Below are positions 35,751 through 45,040 of a DNA stretch of 64,000 nucleotides, one piece after another. The translations under genes were made by a program, and so were the position numbers. Position 1 is the first letter of the stretch. Each line of letters opens with the position of its first letter. Under the pieces are notes generated by a model. The model was not told where the DNA came from, ran no database searches, and saw only the letters and a list, made by a program, of their open reading frames with translations. This stretch comes from Pantoea sp. Cy-639 (GTDB lineage Bacteria; Pseudomonadota; Gammaproteobacteria; Pseudomonadales; Pseudomonadaceae), in NCBI RefSeq assembly GCF_011752525.1, contig NZ_VWXI01000008.1, positions 62,001 through 126,000 on the forward strand, read 5' to 3'.

Positions 35751-36497
35751 ATGCCGGTGCCGATGGTCGTACGAACACATACCCGAACTCTCCAAGGTCT
35801 GCTGCTGGCGGGTGCCCTGACGGCGCTCTGCGCCTGCTCCCAGCAACAAGGCCGTGACATGCTCACGCAACTGGGCAACGGCAAGCCCGACGAGCTGTTC
35901 CAGACCAGCGTCGACCGCATGGCCACCCTGGGCATGCGCGACAACCTGCAAAGCCTCTATCTGTTGATGAACAAGCTGTACCTGCGCAATCCCAACCAGT
36001 GGAAGCAGTCCGGCTACCTCGACGCCACCACGGCCGCGCGGCAGATCCGCATCGCCATCGAACAGCGCGAGCCGCTCGCGCAACTGGGCGGACGCCGCGA
36101 CCTCGAAGCGCTGAGCTACGCGTTGAGTCCAGCGTTTCGCGGCGACCGGGTCGGTGCCTTCATCTATGCCATCGGCAGCATGCTGATCACCGCCCATGGC
36201 GGGCGCACCACGTTCTACATGACCGATACCCTCGACCCGCTGTTCATCAACAACGCCGCGCGCAATATCGAGAAGGCCACCTGGATGCTCAGCCAGCGCC
36301 AGGATGCCAATGGTGTGCTGTTGCTGTTTTCCAATGAGATCTCCGAGCAGGGCAGCAACCTGAGCTTCGCCGTGGAGTTCGGCAAGGTGGTCGCGCGCCT
36401 GGACCTGCTGGCGCAGATCCTCGACGAGCGTTACCGGCGCGTTGGCCTGAACTATGCGCAGAGCCTGCTGCTGATGAATTTCCTGCCGGTGCAGTGA
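35751..36497 (+). CDS. Predicted lipoprotein of unknown function
   Basis: This is a 248-residue protein. The N-terminus (TRTLQGLLLAGALTALCACS) is a signal peptide with a probable lipobox ending at the cysteine of LCAC, so the mature protein would be membrane-anchored, soluble and mostly helical. I do not recognise the family. Notable stretches are LQSLYLLMNKLYLRNPNQWK, GDRVGAFIYAIGSMLITAHG and the C-terminal RYRRVGLNYAQSLLLMNFLP. The start could also be the ATG at 35763; neither has a clear Shine-Dalgarno, and a hairpin lies just upstream. A perfect 19-bp hairpin follows the stop. Confidence 0.75.
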   Translation: MPVPMVVRTHTRTLQGLLLAGALTALCACSQQQGRDMLTQLGNGKPDELFQTSVDRMATLGMRDNLQSLYLLMNKLYLRNPNQWKQSGYLDATTAARQIRIAIEQREPLAQLGGRRDLEALSYALSPAFRGDRVGAFIYAIGSMLITAHGGRTTFYMTDTLDPLFINNAARNIEKATWMLSQRQDANGVLLLFSNEISEQGSNLSFAVEFGKVVARLDLLAQILDERYRRVGLNYAQSLLLMNFLPVQ

Positions 36498-36500
36498 GAC

Positions 36501-36543
36501 AGCAACGCCCCTTCGCCGGTATTGCCGGCGAAGGGGCGTTGCT
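36501..36543. terminator. Strong bidirectional terminator hairpin
   Basis: The arms at 36501-36519 and 36525-36543 are perfectly complementary (19 bp, loop TATTG). The hairpin fills the gap between the lipoprotein stop and the stop of the convergent pirin gene. Confidence 0.8.
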
Positions 36544-36545
36544 GG

Positions 36546-37244
36546 TCAGGCGACGTCGACCAGCACGATCTCGCTGTCTTCCAGCGCCGTGACCGTCAGC
36601 ACGCTTTCCTGCTCGATCGCCAGGCCATCACGGGCCTTGACCTGCAGGCCGTTGACCTCGAGGCGGCCCTTGGCCGGCACCAGGTAGCCACGGCGTGCCG
36701 GGTCGAAGCGGTACTCGGCGCTTTCCCCAGCTTTCAAGGTAGCGGCCACCAGACGAGCGTCGGTGCGGATGCGCAGGCTGTCCTCGTCGCCCTCGCGACC
36801 GCTGGCCAGGGTCACGAAGCCTTCGCCGCGCTCACCCTTGGGGAATGGCCGGGAGCCCCAGGACGGCGCCTCGCCGACGTTCTCCGGCACGATCCAGATC
36901 TGGAAGATCCGTGTGTCGACCTTCTCCAGGTTGTACTCGCTGTGCACGATGCCGCTGCCGGCACTCATCACCTGCACGTCGCCCGCCTCGGTGCGGCCCT
37001 TGTTGCCCAGGCTGTCCTGGTGGGTGATGGCGCCTTCGCGAACGTAGGTGATGATCTCCATGTCACGGTGTGGGTGCGGCGGAAAACCGCTGCCGGCGGC
37101 GATCAGGTCGTCGTTCCACACCCGCAGGTTGCCCCAGTGCATGCGTGCCGGGTCGTAGTACTCGGCGAACGAGAAGTGGTGGTGAGCGTCGAGCCAGCCG
37201 TGGTTGGCGTGGCCCAGGCTTTCGAAGGGTCGCAGTTGCAGCAT
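36546..37244 (-). CDS. Pirin-family cupin protein (YhhW-like)
   Basis: This is a 232-residue bicupin. The first cupin carries the metal ligands of pirins: FPPHPHRDMEIITYV (two His), then VMSAGSGIVHSEYN with the third His and the Glu. It follows the length and order of E. coli YhhW, which has quercetin 2,3-dioxygenase activity. The second cupin (about 140-232) lacks the metal-binding histidines, as usual. It may act as a dioxygenase on flavonoids or as a redox-linked regulator partner; the substrate is inferred from family only. It is monocistronic. Confidence 0.9.
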   Translation of the reverse strand: MLQLRPFESLGHANHGWLDAHHHFSFAEYYDPARMHWGNLRVWNDDLIAAGSGFPPHPHRDMEIITYVREGAITHQDSLGNKGRTEAGDVQVMSAGSGIVHSEYNLEKVDTRIFQIWIVPENVGEAPSWGSRPFPKGERGEGFVTLASGREGDEDSLRIRTDARLVAATLKAGESAEYRFDPARRGYLVPAKGRLEVNGLQVKARDGLAIEQESVLTVTALEDSEIVLVDVA

Positions 37245-37465
37245 GGTCGTGCTCCTCTGATTCGCTGGAATGGGGCCATGATGCGCGGTTCAAAGATCGA
37301 AAAAAAGCGTAAATATCGGCTTGTTATGATCGAATTTGTGGATTTTTACTTTTGCGGTTCTGCATGCGCTTCATCGCCTAATCCCATGATCCATAAGCAT
37401 TCGCTGGTACTTTTGGGCAGATGGGGCGAACATGCTCGCTGCTTTCGATCTTCAACGGAGTGACC

Positions 37466-39937
37466 GTGCCCCCCGAGCGTCCCCAGGCCCCGGCCGACCT
37501 GACCCCTCCCGCCCAGTTGCCCTGGCTGCGCCGCCTTGCCGCGCGCCTGCTGGGTCGTGGCCTGAGCCGTTTGCAGGCACAGCACCGCGACTCCTGGTTC
37601 CTCGGCCACGCCACCGGCCAGCGCAATGGCCACGCCGACGGCCTGCGCGAGGGTTACGAACGGGGCCGGGCCGATGGCTATGAAGCCGGACGCCAGGTCC
37701 TGGTGATCCGCGACACCCGCCCGGACCATGGCGCTGTGCCAGGCGAGGACGACAAGCTGTTCGACGACTGGCGCCTGCCGTTGACCGCGGAGCTCAAGAA
37801 ACGCTTCAAGGCCGATGTGGCCCAGCGCTTGCCTGCCGGCAGCCAGCCCAGCGCGGCGCAGTGGAAGCTGATCTTCAGCGACACGCCGTCCACCTGCGTG
37901 GTGGCCGGCGCCGGTGCCGGCAAGTCGACCTCGCTGGTGCTGCGGATCCTGCTGCTGCGCCATTACCTGGGCTTCGAACTCGACGCCATGACCGTGGTGA
38001 CCTTCACCCGCGAATCGCGCAGGGACTTCATCCAGCGTCTGCTACAAGTGTTCGCGTTGTGGCAGATCGACCTGTCGCCGGCCCAGGGCCGTGAGCTGGT
38101 GCGCACCTTCCACTCGCGCATCCTGCCGCTGGTACGCAGCCTGCCGGGCTTTTCCCAGTTGCGTGCGTTCGAGACCCTGGGCAACGAGATGCCCGCCGGG
38201 GCCGAGGCCGGCGCCGAGAGCAACCCCTTCGACCTGCGGCTTAACGATGCTCAGCGCCAGCAACTCAACCTCTGCTACCGCGACCTCATGGCCCAGAGCC
38301 CGCGTTTTGCCACGCTGGTCGGCACGTTGCGCCAGGAGGCACTGTTGCTCAAGCCGCTGGATCCGGAGCATCCGGAGGTGCAGAAGCGCGCGCAGGTGAC
38401 GCAGCTGGCGGCGCAGCGCGACGAAGAGCTGTGCGATGTGATCGAGGACCTGTGGTTCGCTGCCGGTGCCTGGCCGATCAAGGGAATCGAGCCCAGCCGC
38501 GAAACTGTGCAGATCCGTGGCAGCCGCTTCCATGTCCATGGCCGCCTGGAGGGGCTGGATGCCTGGGTGGTGCTGGGCTTCGACCCGTCGGAAAGTGCCC
38601 AGTACCAACGCCCTGGGGCCAAGCTGACGGTACGCGCGGAATGGGCTGTAAAGCGCACCTTGTTTCAAGCTTTCTGCGATAAACCATTGATATGGTTGGA
38701 TAATTACGCTTCTGCAAAGCGTCTGGCCGCCTCTCTGGCCGGCGATGCCGTGGCGGGTCCGGGCTTCGAGTACAAGGTCAAGGGTGAACTGGCGGCGGCA
38801 CCGCTGCTGGATGCCTTCGTCAGTGCCGCGAACTTCATCGAGAACCTCGGGCTGGACGTCAATGCCGCCGTGACGGCCATGCGCTTCCCGCCGGGCGACA
38901 GCGACGGCCCGTTCTTCGAGGCCCTGGCCCTGTTCTGGAAGGCGCTTGAGGCACACCTGCTCGGTCAGTCGCCACCGGTGATGACCTACAACCGCATGTT
39001 CGCCCTGTTCGGCGAGAACAATCCGGAGAATCTGGCGCTGTTGCCGGACCCTTTGCTGCGCCCGCTCGCGCACCTGATGATCGACGAGTTCCAGGACGTC
39101 TCGCCGCAGATCGTCAGCTGGCTGCGGGCCAGCCTGGCCGAGATCCGCCGGCGTGGCCCGGCCATGCACAACGGACGGGTGGCGCAGCACGCATCGTTGA
39201 TGTGCGTGGGCGACGACTGGCAGTCGATCTATGGCTGGCGGGGCAGTTCGCCGAAATACTTCATGGAGTTCACCAAGACGTTTCCGTCGCCGGCCAACAC
39301 GCGGGTGATGCTGGTGGAAAACTACCGTAGCCAGCAGCACATCATCGAGGCTGCCGAGCACCTGGTGAAGGGCGCACCGGCCATCGCCGGCAAGAAGGCC
39401 CGGGCCAGCGGTGCAGCGGCGGAGCTGGCACTGTCGCCGGTCAAGGTGTTCGAACGTGACGAATCGGCACTGGCGCAGACCCTGATCGAGCACTACCAGC
39501 AGGGTGATTCGGTGATGATGCTGTTTCGAAAAAGTAGCGATAAGTTATTGATAGAAAAACATTTATCTCAAATTGTTAAAGCTGATTCTAGCTTGCCGAC
39601 TGCTCAGCGCCGCCTGCGCCAGCTGACCTACCACAGTGCCAAGGGCCTGCAGGCCGACGCGGTATTCATGCTTGGTGACTGCCAGTACCAGACCAGCTCG
39701 CCGTACAAGAACCAGGTCTATCGCCTGGCGGGCCTGGGCAAGCCGGGTGACGCCCAGGCCTTCGACATGGCGCAGAAGGAAGAGGTGCAGCGCCTGGCCT
39801 ACGTGGCGGTGACCCGCGCGGTCAGGCACTGCTACTGGCATGTCGAGGCGGCCAGTGGCGAGGCGGCCGGCTCACCCAGGGCATCTGCCCAGGTGGACGG
39901 TCGCCACGCCTTTTTTGAAGACCTGCGAGGTCATTGA
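37466..39937 (+). CDS. UvrD/Rep-family (SF1) DNA helicase
   Basis: The GTG at 37466 with CAACGGAG six bases upstream gives 823 residues; the frame continues 15 codons further to an ATG without a ribosome site. SF1A motifs are visible: Walker A VAGAGAGKSTSL (about 146-158), motif Ia VVTFTRESRRDF, motif II DEFQDVSPQ (from 540), motif III GDDWQSIYGWRGS, motif IV VENYRSQQHI, motif V YHSAKGLQADAVF and motif VI YVAVTRAVRHCYW. The N-terminal 110 residues have a Gly/Arg repeat-like stretch (GLREGYERGRADGYEAGRQ). Two AT-rich, rare-codon patches (about 38655-38720 and 39525-39595) interrupt otherwise GC-rich codon use. The stop overlaps the convergent NEL-effector gene by 7 bp. Confidence 0.88.
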   Translation: MPPERPQAPADLTPPAQLPWLRRLAARLLGRGLSRLQAQHRDSWFLGHATGQRNGHADGLREGYERGRADGYEAGRQVLVIRDTRPDHGAVPGEDDKLFDDWRLPLTAELKKRFKADVAQRLPAGSQPSAAQWKLIFSDTPSTCVVAGAGAGKSTSLVLRILLLRHYLGFELDAMTVVTFTRESRRDFIQRLLQVFALWQIDLSPAQGRELVRTFHSRILPLVRSLPGFSQLRAFETLGNEMPAGAEAGAESNPFDLRLNDAQRQQLNLCYRDLMAQSPRFATLVGTLRQEALLLKPLDPEHPEVQKRAQVTQLAAQRDEELCDVIEDLWFAAGAWPIKGIEPSRETVQIRGSRFHVHGRLEGLDAWVVLGFDPSESAQYQRPGAKLTVRAEWAVKRTLFQAFCDKPLIWLDNYASAKRLAASLAGDAVAGPGFEYKVKGELAAAPLLDAFVSAANFIENLGLDVNAAVTAMRFPPGDSDGPFFEALALFWKALEAHLLGQSPPVMTYNRMFALFGENNPENLALLPDPLLRPLAHLMIDEFQDVSPQIVSWLRASLAEIRRRGPAMHNGRVAQHASLMCVGDDWQSIYGWRGSSPKYFMEFTKTFPSPANTRVMLVENYRSQQHIIEAAEHLVKGAPAIAGKKARASGAAAELALSPVKVFERDESALAQTLIEHYQQGDSVMMLFRKSSDKLLIEKHLSQIVKADSSLPTAQRRLRQLTYHSAKGLQADAVFMLGDCQYQTSSPYKNQVYRLAGLGKPGDAQAFDMAQKEEVQRLAYVAVTRAVRHCYWHVEAASGEAAGSPRASAQVDGRHAFFEDLRGH

Positions 39938-42900
39938 GCGGGTCGATTAGGGTCCTGCTCGGTGGTGAGTGCCAGCAGCAGGGCTTCTTCGGCCACTTGG
40001 CGGCCCTTGGCCAGGGCATCGGTGGCCTGTCGGTACTGTTGGCTGTCCAGTTGGACGCGTTGCAGTTGCCCGGTTTCGTTGGTCAGGGGCATGGGCAACG
40101 TGTCCTGCAATTGCTGCAGGACATCGGCTTGCACCGAGTCGATTCGCTCGGCTTGCTCATCCAGGCAATAGTCCAGGTATTCCAACCCGACGGACCAGTG
40201 GCTCTGCAACTGCTCGAAGCGCTCACCGTAACGACTACGCAAGAACCGCTGCCAACTGGGTTGCCGTGAGATCCAGACCCTGACGGCTTCATCGTCGTCT
40301 TCAAGGTCGCGCACGGCATGTTCGACATTGTCGATGACGTCCTGCGTGATCCGCGCCGTCTGGCGATAGAGCATGTCCTGGCTGGGCTCGGGGAACACCA
40401 GCACGCGGGCCAGGGACTGACGCAGCGCCAGCCGGATCTCGATGTCATCGAGCCCGCCGTCGCGCAGTTGCTCCAGGGTGATGTCATCGAGCGGATCGAA
40501 CGGTGGCAATTCTGCGAAGTCGGGACGTTCCTCTGGCGCTTGCGTTTCCCATGCCACGAAAGCCTGTTGCCGCTCGAGACGCGCTGCATGAATGCGTGCG
40601 GCCATTCGATTGACTTGCTCGCGGCGGAACAGACGCGTGTAGAAGTTGTACTGGATCGCTCCTGGAACGTCAGCCTCTTGGCTGTGCTCATGGATCAGGA
40701 CCTCCACTTCCAGGGTGCTGAACGCATCGGTGCCGGCATCGCCGCAAGTGGCCGGGAAATCGCTGGCCACCTCATCCAGGTGTTGGCGCAACGCCGAGTC
40801 CCTGCTGGCAGTGTCGAGCATCTGCCAGATCTGCCTGGCCAGCGATTGCTGGTTGTTGCGGGCCTCGGCCGAACGGCCGACACGCTCTATGACCTCTCTG
40901 AGATGAGCATGGGCGTTACCCTCGAACAGATCATTCCACTGTTGGCGCTGGGTTGCGCTGGCACTGGCCCTCCAGTCAACGGCCTGTTCCGGAGGTGGCA
41001 AGTGGGCGACCTCGATGATCCTCGCGCCGATACTGCGCAACTGTACCGCTGTGTCAGGTTGCAGGCCGTTGTAATGGAAGTTCCAGGCCATGGGGCGCCG
41101 CTGGGCGCTCAGTTCTCTGGCATAGGTCGAATCCAGGACCTGCGTGACCAGCGGCACGTCGTGGATCTGGTTGCTGCTCAGGTCCAGGTTGCGCAGGGTG
41201 CAGTTGCGCCGGCTCATCAGTTCGGTCAGGCCGGCAGGCCAGGCGCCCAGCTGGCAGTCATCGAGCATCAGGGTCTCCAGGCGGTGCAAGCTCGCCAGCG
41301 CAGGCGGTACTTGCAATGGATTGTTCGACAGCCGCAGCTCCCGCAGGCGTGGCATTGCCGCGAACCGTTCGGCTGTGACGATATCCAAGGTGATGGCATT
41401 GCCATGCAGGTGCAGGCGTTCGAGCGGCAGGCGGCTCAGGACCTCCAGGTCGGCATCCAGCAGCGTCAACTCGGTATCGTGCAGCCACAAGCTGTGAAGT
41501 TCACGCAGACCGGCCAAGGCGCTCCGGGCAGCGTCGTCCAAGCCGCCCAGCACCGTCTCGGCGACCCCGAGTTGCTGCAGGCGTGGAGCGCTGCGCAGTG
41601 CTCTCCAAAGATCCTGGGCCGGCAATTCGGTGTTGCCGACCAGATCCAGCTGACGCAACGCCGGGAAGCTTTGCAGGAACCGTTCTGGCAAAGCTCTCAG
41701 GCCAATGCTGCGCAGGCTCAGCGTAGTGATGTGGTCGAAGCGTGCGGGCAGCTCGGGCAAGCTTTCCAGTGTGAGCTCCTCGAGGATCAGCACCTCGCCG
41801 CCATCCTGTCGCCAGGCGCTCATGAGAATCCGATACAAGCGTCGGCGATCGTCATAGGCGTCATCGTCCGCGAGGTCCAGCCACTGCTGAAGCGTGATGG
41901 CCAGTTGCCGTTGTTCTTGGGTCAATGCCTCGATCTGCCGCCCCACGTCACCACGCGCACGCGCGCGCAGGCGGGTGAGCAACTGGCGGCGTGCGCTGCT
42001 GCTCAAGGAGGGATAGAGCTCCTGCAGCCGGCGGTCTTCGATGGCCCGTGCTTCCCCCGAGAGCCATTTCGACAGGCACGACCTGCCGCTCAACTGATAT
42101 CCGACTCGGCCATCGCTCAGGCGCAATGGTGATCTGAAGCCGCGCTTGATGGGCTGTTGCCCGATGAGTTGCGCGGCATGGGCGCGGTCGCCCAGCGCTA
42201 TCTCCAGCAGCCTTGCAGGTTGGGCCTGCGGGTGTTCAAGGTGCAATGCGTTACCCAGGCGCAGGCTGTCGGCGTTGCTCAGTCCAGGCCGATACAGCCC
42301 CAGCAAGGCCCGGTCCAGGCGGAACCGTGCCTGCAGCAGGCGGGCTTCTTCAGCAACGCGCAGGGGAATACGCCCGCTGACCATGAGTTGGCGTTCGCGG
42401 CCATTGGCCTGTTCGGCCAGCGCTTCGAGCGCGCTGGGTGGCAGCCCGCTGAATTGACGGCCCAGCGCTTGAGCAGGCTCGCCCAGGGAGGGCGCGCGGC
42501 TGGCATAAAGGCTCTCGGACAAGGCCGTGCGTTGCAGGGTGAGATACGTCGCCAGCCGCTCGCGCAGCCCCGAGGCTCCCTCCCTGGCATTGGTGTCGGT
42601 GGCGAATAGCTGACGTGCACTGGCCGGTTCCATTTGCCGCATCACGCTGTCGCCGAGCCTGCCTTGTTCCAGGTCGGCGCGGGTGATCTGGATCTCCACC
42701 TGGCCAGGTGCCTCGGCAGGCCCGTAGCGCACCGAGGTACCCCAGGGCTCTGGTCCCTCGAAAGCCTTGATGAAGTGATCTTGCGGCCAGCCAGGGAGTT
42801 CGGGCAGGGCAGGCAGGGCATAGTTCCTGTACGCGGCGAGGGGCATGCCGTGGCGTACCCGGGTGATGATTTCGTCAGCTTCCTGGTCCGCACGCAGGCG

Positions 42901-44859
42901 CATCAGGGCGTCCGCCAGCAGGGGCGGTGGCGGTTCGCCTGCCACATGGGCTGCGCGCAAGGTCTCGGCAGCGGTACCGGTGCAGCGCAGGACTGCCAAC
43001 AGTTGCTGGTCGTCGAGTGGTTCGCTGATGGGGCCGAAGCGGCGGACCAGTTCGGCGTCGTCCCAGTCCAGCGGCTGTTCGTGGACGGTACGCCAGGCGC
43101 CGCTGCCGTTGTGTTCGAGTGCAGGCCGGTAAGCCTGCGGGTCGCCAGGGTGGTCAATGCGCCATATGCCTTCGTTGTCCTGGGAATGGGCGTACAGGTC
43201 ATTCCCCAGGCGCACGTAAGTCTTGTCGTTGTGGTGGTACTGCCCAAGCGCATTGGGGCGTAAGTCATCCGGTAACTCGACATCACTGGCATAGGTGGAC
43301 AGGTCTGTGTGCCACAGGCGTTCCTGGCCGGCAACCGTGATCGAGCGCATGGCGTCGACGAAGCCCGATGCCTTGAACAGCGCCACCCCGCCCGCCACGC
43401 CGGCAACGGTCGCCAGATTGACCAGCAGCGACTCGACCTGCGCCAAGGCCTCGGCGCGCTGATCGTCTTCCCAGGCCTCGATACCCTGGAACACGCTGTT
43501 CATGATCTGCGCCGCGCCAATCACCATCATCAATGGGTTGAGCAGGGGGATGAACATGGCCGCGACGTTCAGTACGTCCAGGCCTGCCGACAACAAGTGT
43601 TCCAGGCGTTGCAGGCGCGCTTCGGCATCCACCGTGGCCGTGGGCACCGCGAGGGTGGCGGCATCGCCTTTCAGGCGCCGGACATGGGCCCGGTGCAAGG
43701 CGTCCCAGGGCTGGGAAGGGAGCAGGTGTGTCTGGTAGCGCAGCCGTGGGTGCTTGCGATTGAATACATGCTTGCGACCGAACAGTTTCTTTTCTTCGAA
43801 CAGGGCTTCGCGCAGCTTGTTGCTCAGTTGTGCCTGGAGGGCGGCGGGGGCGAGGCGCGTGACAGTGCGCAGCAGATCCTGTTGTTGCAGTCGGCGAGCC
43901 AAGTCCACCGCGGCCTGGGCTGGCGAGGGATACTCACGCACTGGGGCGTCGGGAGCACCCGGAATGTAGGCGATGCAGGGGGTGATTTGAGCGTTGGCGT
44001 CAGTTGCGATCAGCAGCACTTCGTTGAGCGGGGTATCGAACAGCTCGATGCGCCAGCACTGCATGGCTTGCGCACCGTATTGCACGGTGGTGCCGCTGGT
44101 GCACAGTTGTCGGAGCGTCTCGACCCCCGTTGCGCTGAGCAAACCACGCATCTGGGCAATCAGTGCCTGGACCCACAGCTCATCGCGGCTGGCTTGGGTC
44201 GACTGGGTATGGATCCTGGCACTGTCGGGGCCGTCATACAGATTGGCGACATGCGTCTGGTACTGCCGCCCAAGATCCAGAGTGCGACAGGCTCGCACGA
44301 ACTCGCTGGCGGTCAGCCCCTCGATGGCCTGGGGATCGTCGCTGCTGACGTGCAGGCTGCTGAACGGGTCGGGCTCTTCGGCTTGAGTGAAATTGTGCAG
44401 TGCTGCTGCGAGCAGGCTCAGGATGCGTGGCTTGCCGTCCGGATCGACTTCGTAGTGGTCAGTCGATGCGATGGCGGCGATCCCGGCGGTGGGCTCCACC
44501 AGGACATCGCGCTTCAGGCGGAACGGACGCAGATGATACTGCGCCTGGTCCACTGCCGCCTTGATGCCCAGGTGTTGCTGGAGCAGCGGCTTGCAGAAGT
44601 CGGTGACACCCTTGAGCGGGAGCAGCAATTGCCGAACGGCTTCACGGCTGGCGTCACGTTTCTCGATGGCTTCGCGCAGTGCCTGTTGCTGCTCCGGCGT
44701 GGCGTGCCGGAACCAGTCATGGGGCGTGCCGTCACCTTGCAGGAAGTCCTGGCGCAGGCTGCCCATCAGGGCAGGCAGGTAGGCAGGGTGAACGCTTTTG
44801 CACCATGCAGGCACGCTGCGCAGTATCTGTTGCTGATGAAAGGGAGGGGTCGTGGTCAT
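39931..44859 (-). CDS. Giant LRR protein with C-terminal NEL-type E3 ubiquitin ligase domain (putative effector/toxin)
   Basis: This is a 1642-residue protein, start ATG 44859 with CGGAG seven bases upstream. The N-terminal 800 residues are of the DUF6543/dermonecrotic-toxin-like type, with hydrophobic segments around 430-500 (LNVAAMFIPLLNPLMMVIGA) and the block LPDDLRPNALGQYHHNDKTY also seen in the paralogue at 21444-25250. Leucine-rich repeats lie at about 1040-1230 (LPERFLQSFPALRQLDLVGN, MPRLRELRLSNNPLQVPPAL). The last 320 residues resemble the NEL domain of IpaH/SspH ligases: LARQIWQMLDTASRDSALRQ and then FPATCGDAGTDAF, with catalytic Cys1372 and Asp1374 as C-x-D. Such ligases transfer ubiquitin inside eukaryotic hosts. 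It has no signal peptide. The export route and target are unknown. Confidence 0.87.
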   Translation of the reverse strand: MTTTPPFHQQQILRSVPAWCKSVHPAYLPALMGSLRQDFLQGDGTPHDWFRHATPEQQQALREAIEKRDASREAVRQLLLPLKGVTDFCKPLLQQHLGIKAAVDQAQYHLRPFRLKRDVLVEPTAGIAAIASTDHYEVDPDGKPRILSLLAAALHNFTQAEEPDPFSSLHVSSDDPQAIEGLTASEFVRACRTLDLGRQYQTHVANLYDGPDSARIHTQSTQASRDELWVQALIAQMRGLLSATGVETLRQLCTSGTTVQYGAQAMQCWRIELFDTPLNEVLLIATDANAQITPCIAYIPGAPDAPVREYPSPAQAAVDLARRLQQQDLLRTVTRLAPAALQAQLSNKLREALFEEKKLFGRKHVFNRKHPRLRYQTHLLPSQPWDALHRAHVRRLKGDAATLAVPTATVDAEARLQRLEHLLSAGLDVLNVAAMFIPLLNPLMMVIGAAQIMNSVFQGIEAWEDDQRAEALAQVESLLVNLATVAGVAGGVALFKASGFVDAMRSITVAGQERLWHTDLSTYASDVELPDDLRPNALGQYHHNDKTYVRLGNDLYAHSQDNEGIWRIDHPGDPQAYRPALEHNGSGAWRTVHEQPLDWDDAELVRRFGPISEPLDDQQLLAVLRCTGTAAETLRAAHVAGEPPPPLLADALMRLRADQEADEIITRVRHGMPLAAYRNYALPALPELPGWPQDHFIKAFEGPEPWGTSVRYGPAEAPGQVEIQITRADLEQGRLGDSVMRQMEPASARQLFATDTNAREGASGLRERLATYLTLQRTALSESLYASRAPSLGEPAQALGRQFSGLPPSALEALAEQANGRERQLMVSGRIPLRVAEEARLLQARFRLDRALLGLYRPGLSNADSLRLGNALHLEHPQAQPARLLEIALGDRAHAAQLIGQQPIKRGFRSPLRLSDGRVGYQLSGRSCLSKWLSGEARAIEDRRLQELYPSLSSSARRQLLTRLRARARGDVGRQIEALTQEQRQLAITLQQWLDLADDDAYDDRRRLYRILMSAWRQDGGEVLILEELTLESLPELPARFDHITTLSLRSIGLRALPERFLQSFPALRQLDLVGNTELPAQDLWRALRSAPRLQQLGVAETVLGGLDDAARSALAGLRELHSLWLHDTELTLLDADLEVLSRLPLERLHLHGNAITLDIVTAERFAAMPRLRELRLSNNPLQVPPALASLHRLETLMLDDCQLGAWPAGLTELMSRRNCTLRNLDLSSNQIHDVPLVTQVLDSTYARELSAQRRPMAWNFHYNGLQPDTAVQLRSIGARIIEVAHLPPPEQAVDWRASASATQRQQWNDLFEGNAHAHLREVIERVGRSAEARNNQQSLARQIWQMLDTASRDSALRQHLDEVASDFPATCGDAGTDAFSTLEVEVLIHEHSQEADVPGAIQYNFYTRLFRREQVNRMAARIHAARLERQQAFVAWETQAPEERPDFAELPPFDPLDDITLEQLRDGGLDDIEIRLALRQSLARVLVFPEPSQDMLYRQTARITQDVIDNVEHAVRDLEDDDEAVRVWISRQPSWQRFLRSRYGERFEQLQSHWSVGLEYLDYCLDEQAERIDSVQADVLQQLQDTLPMPLTNETGQLQRVQLDSQQYRQATDALAKGRQVAEEALLLALTTEQDPNRPAQ

Positions 44860-45040
44860 GTTGAGCTCCGTGTACGAGAGCCGTCATTGCAGCCGCCCAT
44901 CCGCAAGGCTTGGCGTTAACCGGGTAACACCAGCAGGTCGGCGGCACGCATGTCGCTGTCGGTGAAAGGCCAGCGCAGGCCTTGGGATTGCGCCATGGTG
45001 GGCTGGCGGCCTGTGGCGCCGACGCCAAGGAGGTGAGTTC

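Noticed and set aside
44917..44997. 26-codon minus-strand frame (MAQSQGLRWPFTDSDMRAAD...) in the gap before the alpha/beta hydrolase
   Set aside because: It is very short with no Shine-Dalgarno upstream. It is likely chance, though the composition looks protein-like.
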